This document shows positions 32,669-41,024 of a DNA stretch of 64,000 bases, in pieces (the stretch's first letter is position 1; each line of letters begins with the position of its first letter). Source of the stretch: Gammaproteobacteria bacterium (GTDB taxonomy: Bacteria; Pseudomonadota; Gammaproteobacteria; Acidiferrobacterales; Sulfurifustaceae); NCBI GenBank assembly GCA_016199745.1, contig JACQFZ010000029.1, positions 1 to 64,000 of the forward strand, given 5' to 3'. Both the position numbers and the translations under genes were made by a program. Below the pieces are notes generated by a model, which ran no database searches, was not told where the DNA came from, and was given only the letters and a program-made list of their open reading frames with translations.

Positions 32669-35143
32669 ATGGCAGAGAAAAATCCCGATTCGAAAAAGAG
32701 AGCCGCTGGCTTTCAATCTCAACCCATGGAGCAATACGACGACACCCATCGAGGCCACATCGACCAGCCGCCGTGGAATAACCCTCTCGCAACGATCTAC
32801 ACCAACCCTGACGATGTCAGCAGGCCTGTTAATCGACGCTCTCAACGACAATACGGTCTTGTTGAAAGACTGATTGTCGTTCTTACCGTTTGCTTTCTTG
32901 TAGGAATATTTGCGGTTCTCTGGCCGCAGCCCACTCGGGCAGAAGACCGGGGGCCCATTGCGGCTACCGGGCACGGCGGTTTTTTTGACCAAGACGGGCG
33001 CCAGATTCCGTTGACGTTAGGTTTTGCCGCCGAAGCGCAGGCCTGGTACCGCAACAAGCTGTTGTCGACTTTGCCAACGGCCAAGAAGAGCGAATTTGCT
33101 GCCTATGAAAAGCGCCTGCGTGGCGGGCTCAACGCTGACGGGCAGGATGGGCTTGTGTTGCAGCACCAAGCACTTGAATGGTTGTTGGCCAACACGCGAT
33201 CAACCGATCTCAAGCTGCAAACGGCAAGCATGCTTCGTGCGCTTCGGTACGAAATGAACTGGAAGCTGCCCGAGCAAAACGACTCGAAGGCGGTTGACAG
33301 ACTTGAGCCATTCACTCCGCGCGCCGATGTCCTAAAGCGACTAGAGTCCCTACCCTTCAAGCCCGGTGGTGGCGTGCAGCTGCTATCAATCACCACCAAC
33401 TCAGGGCAGGCCTACATCAATGAATGCATGGCCGCCGGTGTGCCGATTCCACCCGCGATCAATCTGATGGACCCCGCTGGACTGGCGGGCTGGAAATCTC
33501 AGGGCTTCATTCCGACGACGGATCAATTCATCGTTGGCACACCGGCGGAGGTGCGTACCTACCGGAGCGCTTCACCGGAGGGCATGTGCTACGCCTTACC
33601 CCGATACACCGATGCCACGCTGAGCACGGTCAAACTTGACGGTGTCATCTGCATGGGCAAGCAAAGTTCCAAAGTCTGCTTTTGGGACAATCAGTGGACT
33701 GTCGGCGGCACGGTGCAGTCCTTTCAGTTCCCGGCAGGCACGCAGATACCGATTGGCGTACCCAGTACACCCGGTGGCAAGTATCAAGCCGGAGGAAAAG
33801 AAATTGAATTCGGCCCCGGCGGCATCTGCACGGATTGTCACGCCGGAGAAAACCCGTACATCATTCACCCCAAGAGCAATCTCGCCACCAGCGGTGCGGC
33901 GGTATTGTGGGAGAGTCTTTCGCAGGCGCCACAAAATTTACCGTCGATGCCAGTCAACCGTTATGACCCGCTCGTAGGGGCATCGTGGCCGCAGAACCAA
34001 TTATCACAGGCGGGTTCCACCGTCCCCGGCGTGTGCAGCGGTTGCCACGTCAAAGGTGGCACCGGGCGCTTTCCGCATCTGTCGAATGAAATTTCGCAAT
34101 ACTGCAACACCGTCCTCGGGCAGGCGATCACCAGAACCATGCCACCGGGCAGCCCCGGCAGCGCCGCGGTTGCGGCCAACGCGTTCAAAAATGCCTGGTG
34201 CGGTGGTCCACCCGACGCAAGCTCTGCCGACGCCGGCGATCCGCACATCACAACCACCAACGGCATCAATTACGATTTTCAGGCGGCTGGCGAATTCACG
34301 GCCCTGAAGAACGAGGACACCCGCTTTGAATTGCAAACCCGCCAGAGTCCTGTGCTCACGACCTTTACTCCCGGCGCCAACCCCTACACCGGACTGGCAA
34401 GCTGCGTGAGCCTAAACACGGCGGTAGCCCTGCGCGTCGGCAAGCACCGCATCACTTACCAACCGGCCGGCGGAGCGTTTACCAGTGCCGAGCGGCTGCA
34501 ACTGCGCGTAGACGGCACACCCGTCAACCCGGCGAGCGGCGTCAACCTGGGCAGCGGCAACGTCATCAACAAAAGCACAACCGGTGGTGAGATCGACATA
34601 CGCCTGGACGACGGTACGCGCGTAGTCGTCATTCCGCTCTTCTGGGCATCACAAGGCTACTGGCACCTGGACGTACAGGTGTTCAACACGCCTGCGCGCG
34701 AAGGTGTGATGGGCCCGATTCTGGCGACCGACTGGTTACCGCGCGCGCCCGATGGCGCAAGCTTTGGTCCTAAACCGGCGTCGCTGCTGGACCGGCACGT
34801 GCTGCTTAACAAAAAATTTGCCGACGCCTGGCGCGTGAGCACTAGTACCAGCTTGTTTGACTACGCCATCGGTACCAGCACCGCCAACTTCACCGACACC
34901 AACTGGCCACCCGAAAGCGGCAAGCCTTGCACCAAAACCACGGTGGGCGGCCCGCACCCGAGGGTGAAAGAGCCGCGCCCCGACATGGCCAGAAAAGCTT
35001 GCCTGGGCATCAAGGACAAAGCCATCTACGCCAACTGCATCTTTGACGTGACGGTGATGGGCGACACCATAGCCGCCAAGGGCCACAAGCGGGCAGCCAA
35101 GCTCAAAGCGTTGGCCACGCAGACACCGTTGGTGAATCAATAA
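32669..35143 (+). CDS. exported protein with two CxxCH heme sites and a von Willebrand type D domain
   Basis: 824 residues from MAEKNPDSKKRAAGF, with GGAG before the ATG. A 60-residue polar N-terminus precedes a signal-anchor helix (LIVVLTVCFLVGIFAVLWP). The central part has CTDCH (387-391) and CSGCH (456-460), two c-type heme attachment motifs. From residue 523, GDPHITTTNGINYDFQAAGEFTAL is the classic start of a VWD domain, followed by FELQTRQSP and about 200 residues of beta-rich sequence. Heme attachment would need the ccm system in this window. Neither partner nor reaction is known; surface electron transfer or adhesion are possibilities, not conclusions. It stands alone between repeat-rich gaps. 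Confidence 0.8.
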   Translation: MAEKNPDSKKRAAGFQSQPMEQYDDTHRGHIDQPPWNNPLATIYTNPDDVSRPVNRRSQRQYGLVERLIVVLTVCFLVGIFAVLWPQPTRAEDRGPIAATGHGGFFDQDGRQIPLTLGFAAEAQAWYRNKLLSTLPTAKKSEFAAYEKRLRGGLNADGQDGLVLQHQALEWLLANTRSTDLKLQTASMLRALRYEMNWKLPEQNDSKAVDRLEPFTPRADVLKRLESLPFKPGGGVQLLSITTNSGQAYINECMAAGVPIPPAINLMDPAGLAGWKSQGFIPTTDQFIVGTPAEVRTYRSASPEGMCYALPRYTDATLSTVKLDGVICMGKQSSKVCFWDNQWTVGGTVQSFQFPAGTQIPIGVPSTPGGKYQAGGKEIEFGPGGICTDCHAGENPYIIHPKSNLATSGAAVLWESLSQAPQNLPSMPVNRYDPLVGASWPQNQLSQAGSTVPGVCSGCHVKGGTGRFPHLSNEISQYCNTVLGQAITRTMPPGSPGSAAVAANAFKNAWCGGPPDASSADAGDPHITTTNGINYDFQAAGEFTALKNEDTRFELQTRQSPVLTTFTPGANPYTGLASCVSLNTAVALRVGKHRITYQPAGGAFTSAERLQLRVDGTPVNPASGVNLGSGNVINKSTTGGEIDIRLDDGTRVVVIPLFWASQGYWHLDVQVFNTPAREGVMGPILATDWLPRAPDGASFGPKPASLLDRHVLLNKKFADAWRVSTSTSLFDYAIGTSTANFTDTNWPPESGKPCTKTTVGGPHPRVKEPRPDMARKACLGIKDKAIYANCIFDVTVMGDTIAAKGHKRAAKLKALATQTPLVNQ

Positions 35144-35157
35144 CGGCGTAGGTAGTA

Positions 35158-35786
35158 ACTAGCCCGGATGCAGCGTAGCGGTTTCCAATAATTCTGGATT
35201 CCACTGCGCTTCGTCTGGGCGACACACTGGCGGAATAGACGTGCTGTAAAACAAATGCAGGTAACTGCGATGAGACACAACATCGCGCACAACGCATCGT
35301 AATTAAAAGTCACCGACTCATTCGGCAAATCGCGTCTGACATTTTGGTCGGAGTATCGTCACAAAAATCAATAGCTGATTGTTGAAAACGTGACTCTGCG
35401 CACCGGCTGTTAATTTATCCACAAGTTCTGTTAATAACTCTGTGGAGTGTTTCATCAAACTGAAATAATTCTCGGAAATAGTGTCGCTTCCATTAGTTTG
35501 CTTACTTATTGGTCATTGTTCGTCCATCGCTAACACATAAAAAGAAAGAGCGCCTAACTGCTGGCGCTCTTTCAGCGGCTTTGTGCTAGACCGCCTATTT
35601 TTCTAGGTTGATAACTGCCAAAAAAAGACGGCAGATATATTTTTACTGATTGAATTGATCTGCTACCTTTATCTCTTGCCTCAATTTAATCGCCTAACCA
35701 GACGTTCACGTTGACCGACCGACCTTTAATTAACCCGGACTTCGCTAGGCTCCATCCGGGTTATACGTCTTACCGTAACCGCTTCC
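35158..35786. repeat. AT-rich gap with TAGCCCGGATG-type repeats
   Basis: The 640-base gap holds a degenerate copy of the widespread TAGCCCGGATG...CCGGG repeat at 35159-35220 and a clear palindromic copy (TAACCCGGA...TCCGGGTTA) at 35731-35763. A third copy is at 48275. Apart from a terminator-like hairpin at 35545 I see nothing else; no gene is supported. Confidence 0.6.
35545..35572. terminator. 10-bp terminator-like hairpin
   Basis: AAAGAGCGCC, an 8-base loop, then GGCGCTCTTT: a perfect stem with A-tract on one side and T-tract on the other, so it can work in both directions. It lies about 400 bases after the VWD protein gene and 215 bases after the end of the SPFH gene on the other strand, in a gene-free gap. 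Confidence 0.6.
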
Positions 35787-37745
35787 TCACGCTGAAGGCT
35801 TCGCCCCCGGTTTCAACGTTTGCGACAACTCATTCGCCTTAAGCGAACTCATCAACGACAGCAAGTTCGCAAAGGCATTCGCCTCACCACTGCCGCCCAT
35901 TTGAATCTGCGGCACCAACGGCACCTTCGATGTCTCGAACGCCTCGGCCAGTCTGAGCATTACCGTTTGCATCAGCTGCTTGTCGGCACCCTCGCCTTGC
36001 AACGCCTCGGATTTGGCCTTGATGGCGGCGGCCTCCGCTTCGCCGACGGCTTTAACGGCGGACGCGCGGCCGGCGCCTTCCATTTCTTGTTTGAATTTTT
36101 CCGCGTGTGCCAGCGCTTCGATTTCCTGGCGTCGCTTCTCGGCAGCTTTGACGTTAGCGGCGCCTTGGTTTTCTTTGATCGAAATATCGACCAACGAACC
36201 GGTCAGCTCTTTCTGCTTGGCGGCGCGTTGCTCGGCTTCGTTCAGCTCGCGTTCTTTGTCGGCGGCGATTTGCTTTTGGGCGAAGGTCTCGACTTGTTCG
36301 CGGGCGATTTGGCGGTCGCGCAGCTGCGCCATGATGTTTTCGATCTTGGTATCGCCGGTCTGCGGCCGCGGTGTGCCGATCAGCACTTCTTGGAATTCCA
36401 GCGAGTACGTCAGGAACCGTTCCTTCATGTCGGTCGAGGCGTTGGTCTGTAGCTCGCTGCGCGACTGGATCAATTCGATGAAGGTCTTGGTCTGGGAAAT
36501 ATTCTTGAAATACGACGACACCATCGGGTCGAGCGTCTGCTCGACTAGCTGCGCGATGTTGCCGAAACGCTGCACCACCATCGGTGCTTTGCGATAGTCG
36601 ATATGCACTACCACCGACAACGGCAACTGCGGCTCGAACGCGTCCTTGGTGATGAGCGTGATTTCGCGCAGGTTCGAATCGAAACTTGAACCGCTTTCGC
36701 CCGATTTCCACATCAATACGAAGTTGGTCGTCGGCACCAGCTCGATCTTGCCGGCGTAGGTGTTAAACGCATATTTTCCCGGCATCAGCGGATCGCGCCA
36801 AACGCCGCGGTAACCGTTCTCGACCAATTCACCATGGCTGTATTCCCTGCCGGAGACATCCTCACCGCGGCGACCGGTATACGACACGACGACACCGACG
36901 CTGCCCACGGGGATGATGGTCTTCTTGATGAATTCGACGGTGGCGAACAGACGGTTGATGTAATACGTGCCTTCCACCAGCACGCGCTCCTGACGACCGC
37001 GCTTACCGCCGGCCGCCAGAAATTTCTCCGGCTCTTGAAACGAATTGTGGTCGTCGCCGACATCGGGCGCCAGCAACTCGTCTTTGGACAATCCCGGTCC
37101 GTCTTGGACGGTAACGATGGCGAGCTGGTCGGAATCGTGCGCGCCCTTCACTTCTTTTATCACTACCGGCGTGAACCCTTCGCGCTCGTCGAGCACGCCG
37201 CGCATTTGGTTGTAGTACGCCTTCTCCTTCTCATCCAACGACGCCGAATAGGTCGCCTCCTGCGTCATGACCACGAACAACGCCGGATTGATGATATGCG
37301 TGCCTTCGCGCAGCACTTTGCGTTGCGGGCCTTTTTGGCCGCCGCCTTGAAGAAAGCTGCGCACGTCGCGGAAGTCCGAAACCTTGGAGTTCTCGGCCAA
37401 GGTTTGGCCGGCCGGCAGATCGACGCCATCGCGAGCGAACACGTAACCGATCTTGCCCTGCGTGACCGATACCATCGATTGAATATGCACGCGGTATTGG
37501 AATGGCGTAAAGAAATGAAAACCGCCGCGCCGAAGATCCGGCTGGAAGCCGGCCTCACCGTGAAGCGCCAGCAGCCCGCTCTGTACCGAACCCTTGGCGC
37601 TCCACAATTTCTCGACGACGCCGATGCGATCGTTCGGGATATACCGCACCACGCCAGACACCCACAAAATCAACGCGACGACGACAAGTACCGCCAACAC
37701 GATGATCACCGGCGGAAACCAGCTAAACGTTAGAAGCGTATCCAT
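35787..37745 (-). CDS. SPFH/flotillin-like membrane protein
   Basis: 652 residues: one N-terminal transmembrane helix (about 11-33), a Band-7/SPFH domain (about 35-430), then a long Ala/Glu-rich coiled coil (AEQRAAKQKELTGSLVDIS... KAVGEAEAAAIKAKSEALQGEG) typical of flotillins, and a short C-terminal tail. Such proteins scaffold detergent-resistant membrane domains. The SPFH part is longer than in ordinary flotillins (about 500 residues in total). GGGGAGA precedes the ATG. No NfeD-type partner is adjacent. Confidence 0.85.
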   Translation of the reverse strand: MDTLLTFSWFPPVIIVLAVLVVVALILWVSGVVRYIPNDRIGVVEKLWSAKGSVQSGLLALHGEAGFQPDLRRGGFHFFTPFQYRVHIQSMVSVTQGKIGYVFARDGVDLPAGQTLAENSKVSDFRDVRSFLQGGGQKGPQRKVLREGTHIINPALFVVMTQEATYSASLDEKEKAYYNQMRGVLDEREGFTPVVIKEVKGAHDSDQLAIVTVQDGPGLSKDELLAPDVGDDHNSFQEPEKFLAAGGKRGRQERVLVEGTYYINRLFATVEFIKKTIIPVGSVGVVVSYTGRRGEDVSGREYSHGELVENGYRGVWRDPLMPGKYAFNTYAGKIELVPTTNFVLMWKSGESGSSFDSNLREITLITKDAFEPQLPLSVVVHIDYRKAPMVVQRFGNIAQLVEQTLDPMVSSYFKNISQTKTFIELIQSRSELQTNASTDMKERFLTYSLEFQEVLIGTPRPQTGDTKIENIMAQLRDRQIAREQVETFAQKQIAADKERELNEAEQRAAKQKELTGSLVDISIKENQGAANVKAAEKRRQEIEALAHAEKFKQEMEGAGRASAVKAVGEAEAAAIKAKSEALQGEGADKQLMQTVMLRLAEAFETSKVPLVPQIQMGGSGEANAFANLLSLMSSLKANELSQTLKPGAKPSA

Positions 37746-37913
37746 TTATCTCCCCTGCTTAGTAGTAATTGAGACTGCACGACCGAATTAGTCGGGGGTC
37801 TTTTTAACACTTTTACCGTGACAACGGCTAATAGAACGCGCCTACTTTCGGCCGTTTTGCCGCCAACGTTTATCCACTAGACTCCGCTACACAAAAAACC
37901 ACCGGGAACAACC

Positions 37914-38393
37914 ATGGGCGACCGCTACGACGATCTAGCTCGACTCAACGAGCTGCGGCTAAAGGGAGCGTTGACGGAGGAGGAATACCAGGCCGAGAAA
38001 CAAAAGGTATTGGCCAATCCGGGCACCACAGCCGGTGGCAGCTATTGGGGGATGGAAGAAAATCAATTCGCGATGCTGATGCATCTTGCGCAGTTTGCTA
38101 ACTTCTTGCTTCCGTTCGCCGGATTGATCCTGCCGATCGTGATGTGGTCGACCTACAAGGAAAAGTCGCCGCTGATCGATGCCAACGGCCGCAATATCAT
38201 CAATTGGCTCATCAGTGCGACTATCTATTGCGTCGGCGCGTTCGTGGTTTGCTGGACGATCATTGGCCTAGTCATCGGCATTCCGGTCCTGTTCGCCATC
38301 GCTATTATGAGCGTGGTGTTCACGATCATCGGTGCGGTGAAAGCGAATAAAGGCGAGGCGTGGAAGTATCCGTTGTCGATTAAATTTCTGTAG
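37914..38393 (+). CDS. SHOCT-DUF4870 membrane protein
   Basis: 159 residues. An N-terminal SHOCT-like helix pair (LARLNELRLKGALTEEEYQAEKQKVL) is followed by a DUF4870 region with three or four transmembrane helices (MLMHLAQFANFLLPFAGLILPIVMW and KSPLIDANGRNIINWLIS as signature). Function unknown; possibly oligomerising through the SHOCT part. Its stop TAG coincides with the TAGTGTCC end of a MITE-like repeat. Confidence 0.85.
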   Translation: MGDRYDDLARLNELRLKGALTEEEYQAEKQKVLANPGTTAGGSYWGMEENQFAMLMHLAQFANFLLPFAGLILPIVMWSTYKEKSPLIDANGRNIINWLISATIYCVGAFVVCWTIIGLVIGIPVLFAIAIMSVVFTIIGAVKANKGEAWKYPLSIKFL

Positions 38394-38640
38394 TGTCCCA
38401 CTCTGGCCTGAGTCATTCATTCGCTGAATACCATTATCGCCAGCCACCCCCCTCTCCCCTTGCGGGAGAGGGGCCGGGGGAGAGGGGTATCGTTCGTAGA
38501 CATTCCCCTTTCCCTTGTTGTATTCCCACCTGGGTGCAGGAAAATCACCTGCACCCGTTCGGCGGCGTAAACACACGTTAAGTGTGTTCGCGAAAACCCC
38601 GCCTCACCTCCCGCAAGGGGAGAGGGAGACCCAAGATCAA
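38391..38640. repeat. degenerate MITE-like repeat with CTCTCCC hairpins
   Basis: It starts TAGTGTCC, then CCTGAGTCATTCATTCG, and has CTCTCCCCTTGCGGGAGAGG followed by GGGAGAGGGGTAT, in the same order as the left half of the element at 11555. CTCCCGCAAGGGGAGAGGGAGAC near 38610 corresponds to its right half. The right terminal repeat is not recognisable, and about 100 bases are inserted in the middle. Confidence 0.55.
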
Positions 38641-38763
38641 ACGTCTAAATGAATTTTCTAGAGTAAACAAAGCGAATGACAACTCAACACTTTTCAATCG
38701 TAAACGGTAGCTGGGCCGTTGCGCGCCTCGGCGCCGACGAATTGACCCTTCGTTGATCTCGCC

Positions 38764-38838
38764 GTGCACACAGAAACCAACCTCGTTCTACTTCCCGGCC
38801 TAGACGGTACCGGAAAACTGTTTGACGACTTCGTTTGA
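38764..38838 (+). pseudogene. alpha/beta hydrolase, N-terminal fossil
   Basis: The frame VHTETNLVLLPGLDGTGKLF ends in DDFV and a stop. LVLLPGLDGTGKLFDDF is the typical first strand and oxyanion loop of a group of alpha/beta hydrolases. Only about 24 codons remain. The bases before it show no start apart from the GTG. Confidence 0.5.
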
Positions 38839-38897
38839 CTTCCCCAAAAACGGGGCGCGCAGTATAGGATTAGCGTCTACCAAAGACGCAGGCATCG

Positions 38898-39437
38898 ATG
38901 CCCACCATTCTTTCTCATCCCGCCGTTCCGTTCGCGCTCGGATTAGGTCTGGGAACAAAGATTATTCCGCGGCCGTTGCTCGCGGCCGGTATGGTGGCGT
39001 CGATATTGCCCGATCTCGATGTGATCGCGTTCCGCATCGGCGTCCCCTACGCCTCTCAATTCGGGCACCGCGGCTTTAGCCATTCGCTGCTGTTCGCGTT
39101 CGCCGTTGCTTTGTTAGGTGCTGGCGCATTGCTCGCGCTCCGCATTCGCTTTAATCGCGCTTTTTGGTTCTTGTTCTTGGCAACGGCGTCTCACGGAATA
39201 CTCGATGCTTGCACTAACGGCGGGCTCGGGATTGCGTTCTTATGGCCATGGTCCAATGAGCGATTTTTTCTGCCGTATCGAGTGATTGAAGTCTCGCCGC
39301 TCAGTATGTCGCGCTTTCTCTCCCATCGCGGTCACAACGTCATCCTGTCGGAGTTATTGTGGGTCTGGGCGCCTTGCTTGCTGATCGGAGCGACGATGAT
39401 GCTAGTGCGGTGGAAAATTGCGAAGCCTTCCGCATGA
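38898..39437 (+). CDS. YdjM-like inner-membrane metal-dependent hydrolase
   Basis: 179 residues, four or five transmembrane helices. The family pattern is present: MPTILSHPAVPFAL, PDLDVIAF, FGHRGFSHSLLFA and ATASHGILDACTNGG, with His/Asp residues thought to bind metal at the membrane face. The Escherichia coli member is LexA-controlled; no LexA box was noticed here. Start by family alignment. Confidence 0.85.
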   Translation: MPTILSHPAVPFALGLGLGTKIIPRPLLAAGMVASILPDLDVIAFRIGVPYASQFGHRGFSHSLLFAFAVALLGAGALLALRIRFNRAFWFLFLATASHGILDACTNGGLGIAFLWPWSNERFFLPYRVIEVSPLSMSRFLSHRGHNVILSELLWVWAPCLLIGATMMLVRWKIAKPSA

Positions 39438-39495
39438 CCCGGAGTTCCCGGTGGCAACTCTGGCGGATCTGGCCGATGGCCCGCAGGTTGGCGCG

Positions 39496-39828
39496 TTATC
39501 GCTTCTTTTTCGCAGAGCGTCGCGGATGCCAACCAAAACGCTGCAGCGACACGCGACCACGCCCGTCAAATTGCACACCTTCCAGCTCCAGACGCACGCG
39601 CTGCTCGAATTCCGGACCGAGTTCGCGGCGACAACTGATTTCGCCGCGGGCGTTGATAACGCGGTGCCACGGAATAGTCGTGTTATTCGGCAACCCATAC
39701 AGCGCGTAGCCGACCTGACGCGCCATTCGGCCGAGTCCCGCGATTGCCGCAATCTGGCCGTAGGTCGCCACGTATCCGCGAGGGATTCGCCGGACGACGG
39801 CGTATACGCGCTCGTTCCTATTTTTCAT
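39496..39828 (-). CDS. alkyltransferase-like protein (ATL)
   Basis: 110 residues resembling the C-terminal domain of O6-alkylguanine-DNA methyltransferase: GYVATYGQIAAIAGLGRMARQVGYAL and PWHRVINARGEIS. The alkyl-accepting Cys of PCHR is replaced by Trp 54 (PWHR), which defines the ATL family. ATL binds O6-alkylguanine and hands it to nucleotide excision repair instead of repairing it itself. It runs opposite to the YdjM-like gene. Confidence 0.88.
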   Translation of the reverse strand: MKNRNERVYAVVRRIPRGYVATYGQIAAIAGLGRMARQVGYALYGLPNNTTIPWHRVINARGEISCRRELGPEFEQRVRLELEGVQFDGRGRVSLQRFGWHPRRSAKKKR

Positions 39829-39878
39829 TTCGTCTAAGTAGCGATCGGTTGGGAATGAACGATATTTTCTCGGATCGC

Positions 39879-40778
39879 TTAGCCGGTACGCAACGGTTGC
39901 GTCGGTACATTTTCCCGACCTTCGTCAATGCGCTCGTACTCGGAGATAACCTGCGCACCGAGCAGCACCAACGTTGCCGCGATCTCCAAGCTCAGCAGAA
40001 CGACAATCGCCGTCGTTAGCGATCCATAGACAACCCCGACCTGCGACATGCGCGCGAAATACCAGACGAGCAAATGGCGCGCGATCTCCCACAGCAGCGC
40101 GGCGGTAACGCCGCCGATCAGCGCATGCCGTATCGACAGTTGGCCGACCGGCATTACCCGGTAGATGGAGGTGAGCACGAAAATTTCGCCGCTGACGCCG
40201 AGCAGATACAGCAGCGCGCCGGACACACCGCGCAGCGACCAACTGCGCCCGAGGAAGTCGACGCTTTCATAACCGATGGTCTGTAAGCTGGTGGCAACGA
40301 TGGTTACGAGCAACAGACCGACACCGAGGCACAGGATGTAGCAATATGGCAGCAACGCCGACACCAGAAAATGACGCCGGCGAACGGCCACGCGGTGTAG
40401 AAAGATTACCGACATCGCATTTTCCAACACGGTGAAGCCGAGCGAGCTGAAAAAAATCATCGTTATCAAGAGCGGCCAGCTAATGACATCGCGATGCACG
40501 AGAAAGTTCGTGAGCTCGCCGACGATGGATGTCGCCTCTCCGGGCAGCAACATCTCCAGATAACGGCGCACGGTTTGCAGCAGCTCCGCCTGATCGAGAA
40601 AGTGCGACAGGGCGATGACGGCGAGGATGGTCAGCGGAACGATGGACAACAGCGCGTAATAGGCGACGGCGCCGGCCAAGAGCAACCCCTGGTTAGCGCG
40701 AAAACTCTTGAGCGTTCGCAGCGCGAACGCGCCGGGGTGCGTCAGTATCTGTTTGAGCTTTGGATCGAGGATCTGCAT
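39879..40778 (-). CDS. YihY/BrkB-family membrane protein
   Basis: 299 residues from MQILDPKLKQILTHPGAF; the family domain begins at FRANQGLLLAGAVAYYALLSIVPL. Six transmembrane helices with the segments SSLGFTVLENAMSVIF and RHALIGGVTAALLWEIARHLLVWYF. A longer ATG at 40928 adds 50 residues, but the DNA there resembles a worn CTCTCCC hairpin repeat, so the shorter start is preferred. Function is unclear; it was formerly called RNase BN in error, and BrkB is linked to serum resistance. Confidence 0.85.
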   Translation of the reverse strand: MQILDPKLKQILTHPGAFALRTLKSFRANQGLLLAGAVAYYALLSIVPLTILAVIALSHFLDQAELLQTVRRYLEMLLPGEATSIVGELTNFLVHRDVISWPLLITMIFFSSLGFTVLENAMSVIFLHRVAVRRRHFLVSALLPYCYILCLGVGLLLVTIVATSLQTIGYESVDFLGRSWSLRGVSGALLYLLGVSGEIFVLTSIYRVMPVGQLSIRHALIGGVTAALLWEIARHLLVWYFARMSQVGVVYGSLTTAIVVLLSLEIAATLVLLGAQVISEYERIDEGRENVPTQPLRTG

Positions 40779-41024
40779 GTAGTGGTCGAGAAACAAGGTG
40801 TCTTTTGCGACAACCTTAACCTCACGACCGCGGAAATGCACCGATAGATTTCCCCTCTGGTCGACATTCTCCCGCAAGTGCAGCGGGAGTATTCGCCGAT
40901 TACGTAATCGCTTCGCCGGTGTCGGCAAAAACGTTGCCGCTACACCGGATACCGTGGGTGACGAACAGCGGCATCCGCTCGGTGTCGCCGGACAGCCGAC
41001 CTTGGGCGGCGATAGCGTGGCGGC

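Noticed and set aside
35144-35786. Possible origin of replication or phage attachment region in an AT-rich gap
   Set aside because: No DnaA-box cluster, no integrase and no direct repeats were seen; only TAGCCCGGATG repeats and a terminator-like hairpin.
36834-37733. Plus-strand open frame of 299 codons
   Set aside because: Antisense to the SPFH gene; long because of GC-rich codon bias, with a low-quality product.
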